Assembly: GCF_000350225.1 (NCBI RefSeq)
Contig: NW_005179296.1
Span: 1 to 64,000 of the forward strand
DNA length: 64,000 nt
Direction of reading: 5' to 3'
From: Chondrus crispus
Lineage: Eukaryota > Rhodophyta > Florideophyceae > Gigartinales > Gigartinaceae
The notes below the pieces were generated by a model. It had not been told where the DNA came from, ran no database searches, and worked only from the letters and a program-made list of their open reading frames with translations. Shown in pieces: positions 1-11,513 of the stretch (within the stretch, counting starts at the first letter, position 1; every line of letters begins with the position of its first letter). The translations under genes and the position numbers were made by a program.

Positions 1-337
1 CGGTCCGTTCCATATTTAATATAGAAAACACTCTATCATAACACTACAGTACCGAGGTACTGTAGTGGGCTACTGTAGTGCAGGTCGGCCTGCACTGTAA
101 TACTGTCAGCTATGTCGAGGCTGACAGTACACGTATCACCCGTGGTGCGTGCGCGCTTCGTTCGCGCGCTGTACACGTGTGCACGTGTATGCGCATGTCC
201 CTGGTCCCCGTGGTGTACACGTGGACACGCGCGGTGGTACTGTAGAGCTCGACGCTCTACAGTAGCTGATCTAGTTCTTGATCTAATCTAATTTAAACCC
301 CCAGGGGGGGGTTATGCTACAGTGCGTGTTGCACTAC
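1..337 (-). repeat. LTR start (U3-like) of element C, cut by window edge
   Basis: Read on the minus strand this begins TGTAG, contains TGTAGCATAAC as at the start of the LTR of element A, then TTAGATTAGATC, then a series of short inverted repeats. Clear hairpins are 238-248 with 254-264 (11-bp arms) and 103-110 with 120-127 (8-bp arms). The same hairpin types occur in the LTRs of elements A and B. The exact LTR boundary is either 337 or 321, since both start with TGTAG. Confidence 0.6.
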
Positions 338-366
338 AAATCCCCCTTCTACAAATCCCCCTTCTG
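338..366 (-). other. Candidate polypurine tract (duplicated)
   Basis: On the minus strand the motif AGAAGGGGGATTTGT occurs twice in tandem (15-bp period) directly before the LTR-like start. This is where the plus-strand primer of an LTR retrotransposon should lie. Confidence 0.5.
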
Positions 367-3300
367 AGCGTCCTTGCACAGCGAGTTCACTCATTCACCT
401 CCAACTTCTTTTCCCCTTTTACCCCGCTCCGGTCTTCCCTCAGCCGACGATTTCCGCATGGGCAAGGACAAGACGAACGAAACTCATCCGGTCCCGCTGG
501 GTCGCGCTGGTGAGAATGTTATTCGCCAGCGTCTCGGTGTGGGCTTCTTCTCCCAACCTCGGGTCTCGCGCTGTCTTCCCTCTGTTCCCCGACTCCCCCC
601 TGGGACTACTGTCCCCGATCCGATCTTCCTTCCTAGCCCCAACCTTATCCTTCTCCTCGTCGGTATCCCTCACTCGCGGAGATTCACCATAAATCCATGC
701 GTCAGCACCCCCTCTTATTCGCTGCCGCCCCGTGGTTCTGTGACCTCGGCCTCCGCAACGCCGTCGGCATCGCAAATAATTTCCCCAACGGCGCGGGCAT
801 GTTGCCCGGTCACCTCCCTTTAGTGGCCATCCACTCTTGTGATTGGCGAGCTCGCATCGCCGTACCACCTTCCAGTCTGCGCGGTTCTTCCCCTCTCGGC
901 CGCGTCAGCCTGTCCCCACGCTTCATGGAGACTGTTCTCGACCGCCTTGACATTCCTCTTACCGACGCCCTGATTCCTTCCTCTTTTCCCTTTCTCCGTG
1001 CGTCCCTACTACCGCAGTCGCAATTCCCCAATTTCATTCTCTGTTTCTTTGCTCATCCACCAGAGGTTGCCGATCAGGCAGTCATGCCCTCTCGTTTTTT
1101 CAACGATCGACCCACGGACCTCTCCCGGCCTTCAGAAATGCCCCCACCTTCCTTACCCTTCAGGCTTTCTCGATGTCTATTTTCACGCCTTCGCGAGAAA
1201 ATATCCCAGCTCTCAAACACGTGATTACCTCCTCTGGGGCCTCCCGACTGTTGAACGATCCCGATCCATCCCTGTCCTGACTTCATCGACGTCTGTACAC
1301 AATTATCATGTAAAACATTCTGAGTCGAGGGACTTGTAGCTTCCCTACGCCTGTGTGCTTCTTTTGGGTGGTAGTCACACATACAATTTTTTAAGGCCCT
1401 CCACGTAGTTGAAACTCAATCCAAATTCCCTTTCCTTCCTTTTTCGCTGTGGGGGTAGTACCCGAAGTCCTTGTAGGTCTTCTGCAATGACCTTTCCATT
1501 CGTCCAGCTCGTTTTCGAACGTCCCCTGTTCATGATGACGACGTCATATTGTCCGCAGTGCTCCTTTGGTGAGGCTCATGATTGTTAAATTTGGTAAACC
1601 GCGGAGGTTTGGTATATGACAATAAATAAATGAATACTGGTCGTTTCCATAGTCTAGCTCTTGGTTGAGCTCGTCGATGTGATCGTCAACACAATTTTGA
1701 GTTGCAGTCGGATGTCCCTCTTCGCCTTCTCATAAGCATCGCGCGGCGAGGTCCCCATCGAGATCCATCTCTCCTTTTCCTGCTCGTCAGCTTTGCACGC
1801 ACAGAGTTACTGTACGTCTTCGTTTGGCAGGCTTGTCTTCTCGTGCATTTTTAACGTAATGCTGACGACGTCCTCGTCGTCGCTTTGTGAGATTCCCCTT
1901 CCGAACCCCCTTTGTGTGGTCTCTCGTAGCTGTCGAACAGCCACATCCATTCTCCACGTGCTCCCAAAAAACCTTTCTCTCCTGGTACCCCATTTCTTTC
2001 TTTGTCGAACTGGACGGCGTTTGCTCGCGCGTCACCGTCGCCGATGGTGTGCGCGTCGCGGGGTCCTGATCCGCTTACTGTTATCTTCTGGGGCGGCTTG
2101 TCAACATCCCATTGTGGGGTCGCGTCCTCTGCGTCTACACAAAAAAATAATGATGATGGAGAAGGGAGGGGGAACGAGGTTATGGCTTTAACTGTATTCA
2201 TTTTGCGCTTACCGGTTAGCAGATTTTGCTTGCCTCGAGCAGGGGGGGATGGGGTATCAAGACCTCAATCTGTCTTCCTCTCCTGCTTGTCATCTCCTCG
2301 GTCTTAGTTCGACCTCTACGCGGGCTACGCCCTTGGCATAGCAAACCGGAGTCTCCTGTGGGGGTTTCCGTCAGCGTTCGGGGTGTTCACAAACAACCAT
2401 CCTCAGTCGCAATTTGGGGCATTTGGGAAAGTGAAGGGGGGGTTTGGTTCTCAAGCTTCCTCCTCTTGTGATTTCCGTGGTCGCAAGATCGGCGCCTGGG
2501 GTCTGATGACAACAAACGTGATACGTGTGCATTTCCCAGCGACGGCTGCTGCTTTCCTTAATTTTTCATTTTAAAATATTCTCACGGCCGCTCCACACGT
2601 GTGTCTCCGTGCACTTGTCTGCCGGTGGTTTTCTTTTCTAAGGAAATAGAATGACTCGTCCCTCGTTGTGTTGGCTGCATACAACGTCCTCGTGCGACTA
2701 CCTCTGCCGCCGGCATGTCGTGTCGTCACTTCCAGCGTGCTTCCGACCCCCTAGTCGTCTTCTGTTCCCATCTATGCTCCTCTTTGAATCCTGAGATACC
2801 TCCTCTTGATTCGTGCTCCCTTCGTACAACCTCCCTCAATTCCTGCCGAACCGCACTGTACGTGTGTACGCGAAATCGTCAGCCTGCGTTCCGCGTAGCA
2901 AAAATTGCAACTTCCCGCAACGCGTTCCCACGTCCCTGATATCCGCCTCTGGTCTATGCCAATTTTTCCTCCTCTTTTTCTTGCATCCTACCCTCACTCG
3001 GGGGTTATCCTGAAACAAGCAACTCCTCCAGCGCACCTTTTTGTCTTCACCTCTAAATTGATTTCGACAACCCCACGTAGTGCGTCTCCGTTACGCAATT
3101 CTTCTCCGGCTACAAATACCTCGTTCCCGAAAAATTTCCAACGTCTTTCTTCCATCGACCAGAGGTCGTCCTCCTTTGCCACACACCAGCGGTGTTCACA
3201 TAGGCTTTCGTAGGTAGCGCTAGAAGCGCTTCCCTGTAGAAGTCGTCGAATACAATACTTTACCAAGCCTCGCTGTTCAGCTCAACCAAGACAATTTCTT

Positions 3301-5640
3301 CAATCTTTCATTGCGTCTGCGTGTGTTGCTTCACGGCCGGGGTACACATGTGGTCGGAACGGAATCGAGCGTAGTAGCGACACATGTCTTTCTGGACCTC
3401 CTTCACGTGATTCGTCATTCTGCGCTGCCCTTGTGAAGAAGAAATCAATAACGAGAATAAGCTCACGACAGGAAGGAAATAATAAAGTAGAAAGGTAGAG
3501 GAATAGGAAAGGGAATCAAAGAAAAGAGGAGAAAAGGACATGGAAAGGAAAGGGGAGGGACCCTCACGGTTGGTCGCTCGGGGTAAAAAAATTGACGTGA
3601 GCTGTGACATCGGCAGTCGTCATGACCGACGGACTGATCGCCGTAATCAAGCTCGTCGAGCTACCCATTCTCTCCGCTGGAGTCGTTCTCGCCGCAGTGG
3701 TCCTCTAGGCCGTGCGAGGAGGAGACTGCGGAGTGACTCTCCGTCACCTCATAAATGAAGAAAGCAAATGCCGTTTCCCTTGTCTCTTGTTTCCCTGTTT
3801 TTCTTTCCTTTGTTGCTGCCTCGAACGACGAAGTCTTTCACGAAAATATTCGCGGTCTGGCGCAGGAAGGGGCAGCCTTCCTAGGCGAGTGTGTGTGACA
3901 ACTTAGACGCGGTCTTCTTCGAAGTCTGCATGTCATGTGCTCGTGTGGGAGGACCCTCCCGCTCGTCGAGCGTCGGTCTCTCAGTTCGCCGATCGTAGTC
4001 ACAGTCTTTGAAACGAGTCCGGCGGCGTCGTCGTTCTGTGTTGTGGTCAGCGTCGCGCGCGATGGTTGGTGACGGGGCTTCCGGACGGCCTCGGATACTT
4101 GTGCCGTTGGCTATAGCAAGCGACACCCCGTTCTCGTATGACCGACAAGTTCCGTACCTTCCCTTAATTTTGATTAAAATTTCGAAGACTGACCAGTGTT
4201 CAATTTTCAACTTTCACCGCCCGTCCAGCAGCTCCCTGCCGACATCCCCATTTTTTTGATTAAATCATGCCCCACGAGGGCGGATCACTGATCCAAGCGT
4301 CCTTTCACGTGCGCGCGGCGGCAGCGTGTGATCGCATCCAAGGATGTGTATTACCTCAGCCTGAGACTACAGTAAATTTTCCATTCCACGGCATGGCCGC
4401 GCAGGCCATTTCATTCATGGGCGGGGGTCGCAGGCAAAATCGCTTAAGTCATTTCATTTCCCTTCTCCTCACTCCGAGGGGTCTCGTTTCCGGCGACTGT
4501 CCTTACTATCTCTCTCCGCGACGTGGTTCACCGCATCACTTCCAACTCGAGAGCCTCCTGATGGGGACCATCCCCAATACAATTCCAACATTTCACTCGC
4601 GGTCTTATCGCGTCCCGCATCATTCACTTCCTCTCGATCGGCCTCCCTCGCATGCGCCTCTACATCAACTCCCTCTTTTCCCCTCCTTCTCCCTCGACTC
4701 GAGGGTGACCCGCTCGTCAGCCTGACACAGCCCGCTATCCTTCAGGGAATACTGTAGTCTGTTCCTCCTTTCCCTGGACGGTAACACGACACACACACGA
4801 CTACAGAAATTACGCTTTTCATTCACTTGCACCCTTCCAACTGCGTTCCGCGTTCTCTTGCCTTCTGCCGTCTGGTTTCTACCAGACACTTACTCAATTA
4901 GGCACAGTCCGTCGTGCTCAGTCATTCGTAGAATACACTTCTTCCTCGGCTCGAGACACAGCGTATTAAATTGCTTACGATCGACGGCTCGCACGGGACT
5001 GGGTACGCTCGTCCGAGGGTCGCTGACCGATATGTGTTGTAGGGCTCATTCGCCTTGGTCCGCGGTGCGGGTTCTTACTCCCTGCGTCATGTCAAGAGAC
5101 AACCGAAAACACACAGAAAGAAAAAAACAAAACAAAACAGAATAGAACAAAATAAAAACAAAGTAGTGGGTTACTGTGGTCAGTGGGTAAATAAGTCCTC
5201 GATGAGGACGATGGTCATGTAAAAGTACGTGGTACAAAACAAGCACGTGTCTCGCTCGGTCTTCAATCTTAGCAGATCGACGGCGAAAGTCCCCTGTGTG
5301 TGCCGTCGGCTGCGGGCGACAGCAACAAAAAAATTATTATTTTGGATTAAATTGCTCTCCGAGGACGGGACACTGATCCCGATTGTCATTTCACGGGCAT
5401 CCGTCGATGACGGGGGTGTGTCTTCCGGTAGGCTCAATGCCTCGTCCGGGGGCACAGTATCACTTCAATTCCCTGAAACGCGTCGCTCGTCAGTCCCTTC
5501 TTGTAAAGGCGTTTCCGACGGAAAACTGCCTTACTCCTCTCGCTCCGACTTTCCTTCCTTGCGGACCCCTTTGTTTCGAATTTCTGACTCCTCCGTGTTC
5601 CCTAACCTGCTAATTCTATTGACGATGACTATCCCGCTTG
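367..5640. other. 5.3 kb stretch with no supported gene
   Basis: Only short overlapping open frames occur, with no recognisable domain and no consistent strand. The first 1.3 kb is rich in Pro/Ser/Arg-coding frames on the plus strand, which is where elements A and B carry their antisense ORF. I could not match any of it to that ORF. If element C had the same module, it is decayed beyond recognition here. Confidence 0.4.
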
Positions 5641-5654
5641 CGCGTGCACGACTT

Positions 5655-6612
5655 GCGGCGGCAAGGGTAACTTCTTCCTTCGGAAATACGTGACGGCCGC
5701 ACTGCGGGGTAATTGCTCAATGGGCTCCCACGTCGCGTCCTCGGGCGTATAACCGTACCATTCCACCTTGAGAATCAAATTACCATTTTGATGATCGTGG
5801 TCGACGACCCGGTCGATAATTATTCCGTGTTTTCCGTTTCCTCTCCTTTCTCTGAGCTGTTTCCTTCCCCCTTCTGAAGATCTTCCAATTCATCCTCTTC
5901 TCTGGACTTTCCGAACTCGCGTAGGTCTGGAGGTGTCTCCGCTGTCGGCGTTTGACTAACTAAATTATCCTGGTCCCCTGACGTAGGCGCACGGGTGTGA
6001 GGACGTTCCTCGTCCTCCATTACCTCTCCTTCTTCGTTTAACTCCGGCTCTCCCAGGAACTGTAGCGCTTGACGTAGGCCAGTTATCGGCGCATAGTCCA
6101 TCGGGCTTGGGGCTAACTCCACCCTGTCTCGCGATACACCCGTATGCGTTCCTCCTGATCGCCAATGGCAATGAATACCGTATGTTGATCCGATCTTCTG
6201 ACCTGATAAGGTCCTGTGGCGACTTGTGCCAGCTTGTGTTTCGATTCGCCAGCCGTGCCCTGCTCCTTCCGGAGGAACACGTAGGACCCCGGTGGGAGCT
6301 CATATTGCGGTTTGCGAAGGCGTGCGTCGAAATTTCGCTTGTACCGGGCTTGTTCCTTCCGCAAACTCCTATCGGCGCTTCGCATTAGGCTCTCCAACCA
6401 CGACTGCCATTTCAGGTAGTATGCTCGTGACGAGCTGAAGTTCTCCAAAGTTGGCTGCGCTTGTAACGCAATGCTTCTCGGCGCCCGAGCTAACACCAGC
6501 TCGAAGGGCGCAATGTTCGTAGTTCGATGAACTTGCGTGTTGTAGGCGAACGTCACAGCGTCGCTAAATAGGTCCCAGTCCTTCGGATGTTCTCCAACAT
6601 ATTTCGCAACGC
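5655..6612 (-). pseudogene. Element C integrase C-terminal part plus chromodomain (frameshifted)
   Basis: From right to left: an integrase tail (VTFAYNTQVHRTT, then an ARYKRNFD block and a GPYQV block), an acidic linker from about 6120 to 5820, then a chromodomain in a shifted frame between about 5825 and 5655 (IIDRVVDH, LKVEWYGY, ATWEPIEQL). The W-Y-G-Y and TWEP residues are the aromatic and closing positions of the chromodomain family, which binds methylated histone tails and directs chromovirus integration. Frame changes lie near 6610, 6120 and 5825, so no intact protein can be made. Confidence 0.8.
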
Positions 6613-7446
6613 GGAAGTCAGCGTGCGGTTAAACCTCTCAACTTGGCAGTTGGCCTGGGGGTGATACGTCGTCGTGAAGACGTTGCGTATGACCAAAATT
6701 CGACAGATGTTTTGAAAGAACCTGGCCGTGAACTGCGTCCCGTTGTCGGACAGCAGCTTCACAGGGAGTCCATATACGAATACCCAATGCTGCACAAAAG
6801 CTTGCTCTATGTGTGCCGCGGTAATGTTCTTGAGTGGTACTTTTCGTACCAATTTTGAGTATCGGTCGCTGATCACGAGGATGTAGCGGTTTCCTCTTTT
6901 CGTTGTGATTAATTCTCCGAGGATGTCGATAGCGACAAATTCCAGCAGAGCCTTGGGTGTGAACAACTTCATTTCTTTCGTATTCTTCCGTACTTTCACC
7001 CTTTCTCTGGCGCAATCTGCGCAATTCCTTGCTACAGCGTAGCAATCCAGGTCCATCGTAGGCCAATAAAATGATTTTCTCAACGTCTTGTAAAGTTTCC
7101 TGCCTCCCGGGTGTCCTGCCAATTTAGCGTAATGGCTTAACCCTAGGACACGGTCCCTTAACGATTGTGGTATCACCACTTGTAAAAACTCCGCCGCGGT
7201 ACGGCATAGAGTTCCTTCGAATTCGTCGGTCTCCATGCTGAACGTTCTCACCTTTCCGGCGTCCATTTCTTCCTTGATGCGGTTGCAGAAGGGGTCGACG
7301 GCTTGCTCGCGAATGAGCTCCTCCGGAGTGACAGCTTGGAATTGATCGAGGCGATCAGGGGCGGTCCCCCCCTCAAGAGCAAGGATGTCGTCTAACGCGT
7401 CAAAACTGTCCTCGTCCTCCACTGTACCCTCGGCCGGTTCGGCCAT
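6553..7446 (-). pseudogene. Element C integrase zinc-binding and catalytic core
   Basis: An open frame of 297 codons. It contains the HHCC zinc region (LSHYAKLAGHPG, then NCADCAR) and the DDE core: Asp in AIDILGE, Asp in LLSDNGTQF and Glu in NCQVERFN. These residues join element DNA to the chromosome. The frame ends in an out-of-frame tail at about 6608, and the C-terminal part continues in another frame. The upstream linker reads in from the RNase H region. The catalytic residues are all present, but the gene is broken on both sides. Confidence 0.85.
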
Positions 7447-7851
7447 AAAGCATGGGATTTTGTGGTCGATTTCGTCGACGGTTTCTCCTGCGGTCCGTAA
7501 TCTTGACAGCGCATCAGCTTGACTATTCGCCTTGCCGTTCTTGTACTTGATTTCGAAATCAAATTACCGCTAGACATTCTTTTTCTGATACAGAATAGTT
7601 TCTCTCGGCTGTGGCTAACGTTCTTGAAAAGGACCCGATGGGTTTGCGTTGCGCATCCGGATGCGTTTGAAATAAGGCAGCGCCGATTTGATAGTCGCTT
7701 GCATCGGTATCTACGGAGTAGGGTAGGTCCTTCTTCGGCAGCGCCAACACCGGCGGTGCCAAGATGGCGTCCTTGAGCGTATGAAAAGCTTTCTTGCACG
7801 GTTCGTCGAATCCTTCCAACTGGACCGATTGTCCTTTCTTCAGTAGTGGAG
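7447..7851 (-). pseudogene. Element C RT end and RNase H fragment
   Basis: Contains the RT-RNase H connection and RNase H start of Ty3/gypsy pol: PLLKKGQSVQ, FDEPCKKAF, VDTDASDYQIGA and the ERNYSVSEKECLAV block, followed by the RNase H end (FEIKYKNGKANSQADALSRL). About 40 residues normally between the last two blocks are absent, with a frame break near 7560, so there is an internal deletion. The polymerase palm with YxDD is missing: homology stops at about 7851. Confidence 0.75.
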
Positions 7852-8040
7852 AAACATGGGTGGGCCGGCCTCACTGTAGAATGCGTCGATGATAGGGCAA
7901 GCCGAGTCCGACTCCTCGTCGGATGCGCTCCATTCCTCCTCACGGCTGTGCTGCTGTATCTCAGCTGCTCTGTCTACAGCGGCCTCTGCAAGCAAGTGAA
8001 GCGCATTCGCTGCGCCCTGGGGAGTGATGAGAGGATTCAT
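7847..8040 (-). pseudogene. Short ORF joined to RNase H fragment, possibly gag start
   Basis: A 66-codon frame starting at an ATG (8040), rich in Ala, Glu and Ser, that runs to the point where RT homology begins. It has no domain I recognise. It may be the start of element C's gag, brought next to the RT end by a large internal deletion; it could equally be unrelated sequence. Between 8041 and 8170 I see nothing. Confidence 0.25.
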
Positions 8041-8170
8041 AGAAAATATCGAGATTGGGAAAGAGTTTCGGGAATGGCGGCGAGGAATGGTAAGGGATTA
8101 CGTAAAAGTTGAACGTTTTATCTAACACAGTGTCTTCTCTGTGTTTGTCCGCGTTTTTTTGAAAACGGTT

Positions 8171-8210
8171 CTAGCGTCTAGACGACCGGCAATTTGCCTC
8201 ATATGAGGTC
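8171..8210 (+). repeat. Left inverted end of piggyBac-like element
   Basis: Contains CTAGCGTCTAG and the self-complementary CCTCATATGAGG (8197-8208), which recur inverted at 10962-10995. Confidence 0.55.
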
Positions 8211-8342
8211 AACTGCTCTACAGTAAAATTTAAACAAAATTTAAGATTTTCGCAAGTATAGAACAAAAGGAGCACAATTTTTACGAAGTAGAACTTTGAA
8301 CGACTATAAAGACAACTATAAACGACTAGTTAGTAACTGGCA

Positions 8343-8410
8343 AGCCAGCTCAGTGGTCTGCAAGGATCGCTGAGTCTTAGAGGCCGGGGTTCAACTCCTC
8401 GCTGAGCACT
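8343..8410 (+). repeat. tRNA-like (SINE-like) segment with A and B box
   Basis: GCCAGCTCAGTGG resembles a tRNA A box, and GGTTCAACTCC (8388-8398) is a near-perfect B box at about 40 bp spacing. The T-stem can pair (CGGGG with CCTCG) but no matching acceptor stem is visible, so this is not a functional tRNA gene. It is probably a tRNA-derived SINE head or a decayed tRNA. Confidence 0.35.
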
Positions 8411-8681
8411 TTAGTGGTCGAAAAATCCCTTCGGGGATCTCGATGGTTCTTGTTCGTGACCTGCAGCCCAGGACGCTTTATAGCGCCCACTCGAACATGA
8501 GATTGAATACGGTGACATCTCATAAAGGGGCATTCCGACACGGCTGCAGGTCTTCCAAGCAAGTCTTTAGACGCAGGATAGAACCATAGGGGGCAAAAGG
8601 AGTTTTTTATCTCTTTTTGCTCTATTTTACTCAAATGCTGACCAATTTAGTCATTTTTAATGGCCGAGAACGCTTTAAGCA

Positions 8682-10708
8682 CTAGTAGTACTTACCTTTG
8701 TAAGTAAGATCGTGACGTTCATCGACATGTTTCTTAAAACAGTCACGCCCAGTCTGGTGATGACAAAGGTATACTTCTTTGTCAGAATATACCTTGCAGG
8801 CTGAGCAAATAAACTTTGACTTTTTTGTACCTTTGCAAATATTGCATCTGGATTGATATAGAGCACAAGTCTCCTCGCCAGATGCGCTTTTCCGCTTGCG
8901 AGTGGTTGGAGTTAGGTGAGTACCAATTCCACTGCCAAACCCAACATCTTCATCTTCAACAGCACTGTCTGATTCTCGCTGACGTAACGATATACGATCA
9001 TACTTGTTATCAATCAACTGGTCAGCAAGCTCACAATAAAACTGATTTGGAGACATCTTAGAACCATCTCCTTTTGCACCTGCATACAGTTTCCATGCAT
9101 CCAAAATGCAAATGGCCAATAAAGAAGTGTTGACACGCATAGACCACTCCTTGACTTCGAACTTCTTTTCCAAGCCGAGATCATCCTGACGAGATCTGTT
9201 GTGGTGGTCAGTCTGAGAGCAAGTTTCATAATACTGCTCGCAGACTGAGGGAATACGGATAGACAATTCCTCTTTTCTTGTCACGCCATGACGTGTACGC
9301 CATCTCTCGCGGTAGATTGGAGTTCCTTCGTTGGATGTTCCGACAGAACTAATAAAATATCTGCGGTCTCGGTCCACCCACATAACTGCCATAAGATGAG
9401 GCCCGGCCACCGGCTTCGAAACTAGTGTGACGTGCTCTCCTTTTTCAGCAATCTCCAGATGAGATAGATATTTCATCGGATATTTCTTGGTAGATGTCTT
9501 CACCACACCTGTGAATCTAAGACCTTTCTCATAAAGTGATTCAGCCGTGTGGACAGAAGCAAAGTACGAATCCGCGCAGACAACACGATTGGTGTGAAAC
9601 CATGGCTGTAACAACCTCAAAGTCACTGCGGTTCCGTGTAAGTGGTCACTTTCAAAATCCTTTAAAGAAGTCTCCTCAGCTGAGACGACGTTCTCAATTC
9701 TTATTATATTTCCACTTTTTCCACATGCAGCAGTCTTCAACTCACAGCCATTCTCGGGTTTTCGGTCCATGGCCACATAATGAGGAAGACCGGTTTCAAT
9801 CTAATCTCCTCCAAGTCCATACCAGCGTGACATACTCTCATCAACGCAGATGTTCTGTGATGGAATCACATGTGATGCTCTGTGATCATTGATTGCGACC
9901 ATGAAGTCCCCGATCATACCCCATCTGTCATTTGAGTCAGCTGGAAAGCTGAACGTGACATTCTGACGAAGCTCCTCGAATCTTCTGCGGAGATGATGTT
10001 TCCGAATTGAGGTTGCAGGAGATATTTGCTGGTTTCCTGTGAGCTCCAAAGAGACCTTCTCGTGCTGAATTCAATCCGAGTCATAAGGATTAGCACCCCG
10101 AAAAACTTCAAAATTTCACCTCTTGTAGTCAAGCGAAGTCCCCTTGATTCCATTGCATCGTTGGTGTAGGAAACCATTAATGCCAAGTGCTCCTGTGGGA
10201 ACATCCACATGAAGTAGTCCATGGGATGCATTTGAGATGGACTGTGACCACGGGATATAATCTCATCAATCGGTCCAATCACCTTCCATCTTCTCGGCGG
10301 TATCATACCATTTAAATGCATCGTGACTTCCTCACGCTTCCAGGCCCGGCCGTGGACATTCATGAGGCCATCTTGGGAATCCATTTCGTCACTCTTGGAG
10401 ATCCTCGTACTCGGGCTGAGTGCTCCTTCCAGTGGCGTCACGCGGTCCTCTGTAGGCTCCAGTCGCACATAATGGTCAGTTTCTTGATGGATATGATCTT
10501 CAGGACCGTCATCGATCAGGTCCATCACTTCACCAGCCTTGATGTTAGCTATGCGAAGCGTGACTTCCTTGACGCCATCTGATAATTCCCATTTAGCCCT
10601 GACTGAAGTGACACTGCGACCCTTCACTTTGTCAGTTTTCATGCCAATGACAGTTCCCGTGACCAGCTTGATCTTCCAGGTGGCTCGGCTCCATACATAA
10701 GGCGACAT
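8682..10708 (-). pseudogene. piggyBac-like transposase (DDE_Tnp_1_7), one frameshift and one stop
   Basis: Starts at ATG 10708. The N-terminal part ends with a block like the piggyBac FFG.LI.M motif (ILKFFGVLILMTRIEFSTR). A frameshift near 10050 moves the reading into a frame holding the first catalytic Asp (ICVDESMSRWYG). An in-frame TAG follows at 9801-9803. The rest (8682-9800) is open and includes RKPENG, VVCADSYFAS (second Asp), a possible third Asp (LDAWKLY) and a C-terminal Cys/His cluster (CNICKG, CSACK, CHH, C, H) of the zinc-ribbon type found in this family. The protein would cut and paste the element. The two lesions make it inactive. Confidence 0.8.
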
Positions 10709-10944
10709 TTACTCTGAGCTGTGAGCAGTCTTGCACGAGTGTGGACGCGGTTACCTGCAATAATTCGAGGATCATTAACGCTCACCATTTTGAAGAAATT
10801 TAGGGAAGAGGAAGACGAAAGTGTTGATTAGGGAAGACTGAGATACGGAATTGAATGTTTTCTGGTTTGCCAACGTTTAGTACTCTAGTCGTGAGCTTTT
10901 CACTACAGTAGCGATAATTTTCTACAATTATTCGAATTGCAAAA

Positions 10945-10995
10945 GCCCGCCTAAAAACTGGCCTCATATGAGGCCATTTGTCACCTAGACACTAG
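10945..10995 (-). repeat. Right inverted end of piggyBac-like element
   Basis: The reverse complement reads CTAGTGTCTAGGTGAC, then CCTCATATGAGG, matching the left end with several mismatches. The 306 bases from here to the next element hold nothing I can identify. Confidence 0.55.
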
Positions 10996-11301
10996 TTGCG
11001 GTGATTCCTATGCTTTCGGTACGTGTAACACATCTATGAGTGCCATTTGTTGGTTATCGTGATTCAGATAATTTCTGGAATTTGAGCTCTCAATCTGTTA
11101 CATGACATCCCTTACTGTATTGAGTACGGCTTTTTGCAGCCAAGTGCAAATTGATAGAAAGGCCTAGTATACAAATGAGCAATTTATCAAATTTGATCAA
11201 ATTTGGTATTTTGCTCGTTTGCTACTGTGTTGGTGGAGTTGCTCTTACGATTGCACAGAAAATCGAGGTTGGTCATCTGCTGCAGGTCGGGAATGCGACT
11301 A

Positions 11302-11331
11302 CCCCTCCCACAAGGGCAATCTGGGACACGT
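11302..11331 (+). repeat. Left terminal inverted repeat of pogo-like element
   Basis: Begins directly after TA with CCCCTCCCACAAGGG and ends in CTGGGAC. It pairs with 13888-13930. Confidence 0.75.
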
Positions 11332-11513
11332 ATTGAGTAATGCAAAACTGCCGCTCGCCAAAGTGCCCTGACTGCCAGCCACACGTCGTTAAACCATTGG
11401 CAGCGGACCTCGGCAGAAGGAACACTCAAAAAAGGGAGATTTTATTATCTTGATTGAACGCAATTCCGACTTTTGTTATCGAGGAACCGCAGCTCACGAC
11501 AGGTCAAAAACGG

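Larger units (their letters stand above)
1..8040 (-). mobile_element. Element C: degenerate Ty3/gypsy chromovirus, minus strand
   Basis: On the minus strand, pol remnants (RNase H, integrase, chromodomain) run from about 7851 to 5655, followed by a long stretch without a recognisable gene, a duplicated purine-rich tract (338-366) and an LTR-like start (337 leftward to the window edge). The order pol, long extra region, polypurine tract, LTR is that of elements A and B in this window. The 5' LTR, most of gag, the protease and the RT are missing, and pol carries several frameshifts and an internal deletion. Linking the pol remnant to the LTR 5.3 kb away is inference; the pol identity itself is clear. 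Confidence 0.6.
8171..10995 (-). mobile_element. piggyBac-like DNA transposon, inactive
   Basis: A broken transposase of the DDE_Tnp_1_7 type lies between two related inverted ends. The left end (8171-8210) and the right end (10945-10995, reverse complement) share CTAG-GTCTAG and CCTCATATGAGG at similar spacing. I do not see the TTAA target duplication typical of piggyBac, so the outer boundaries are approximate or the ends have decayed. Confidence 0.65.

Noticed and set aside
322..1382. Several overlapping 60-175 codon frames near the left end
   Set aside because: Low-complexity Pro/Ser/Arg content, both strands open, no domain, no consistent frame.
8338..8412. Functional tRNA gene
   Set aside because: No acceptor stem pairs although A and B boxes are present.
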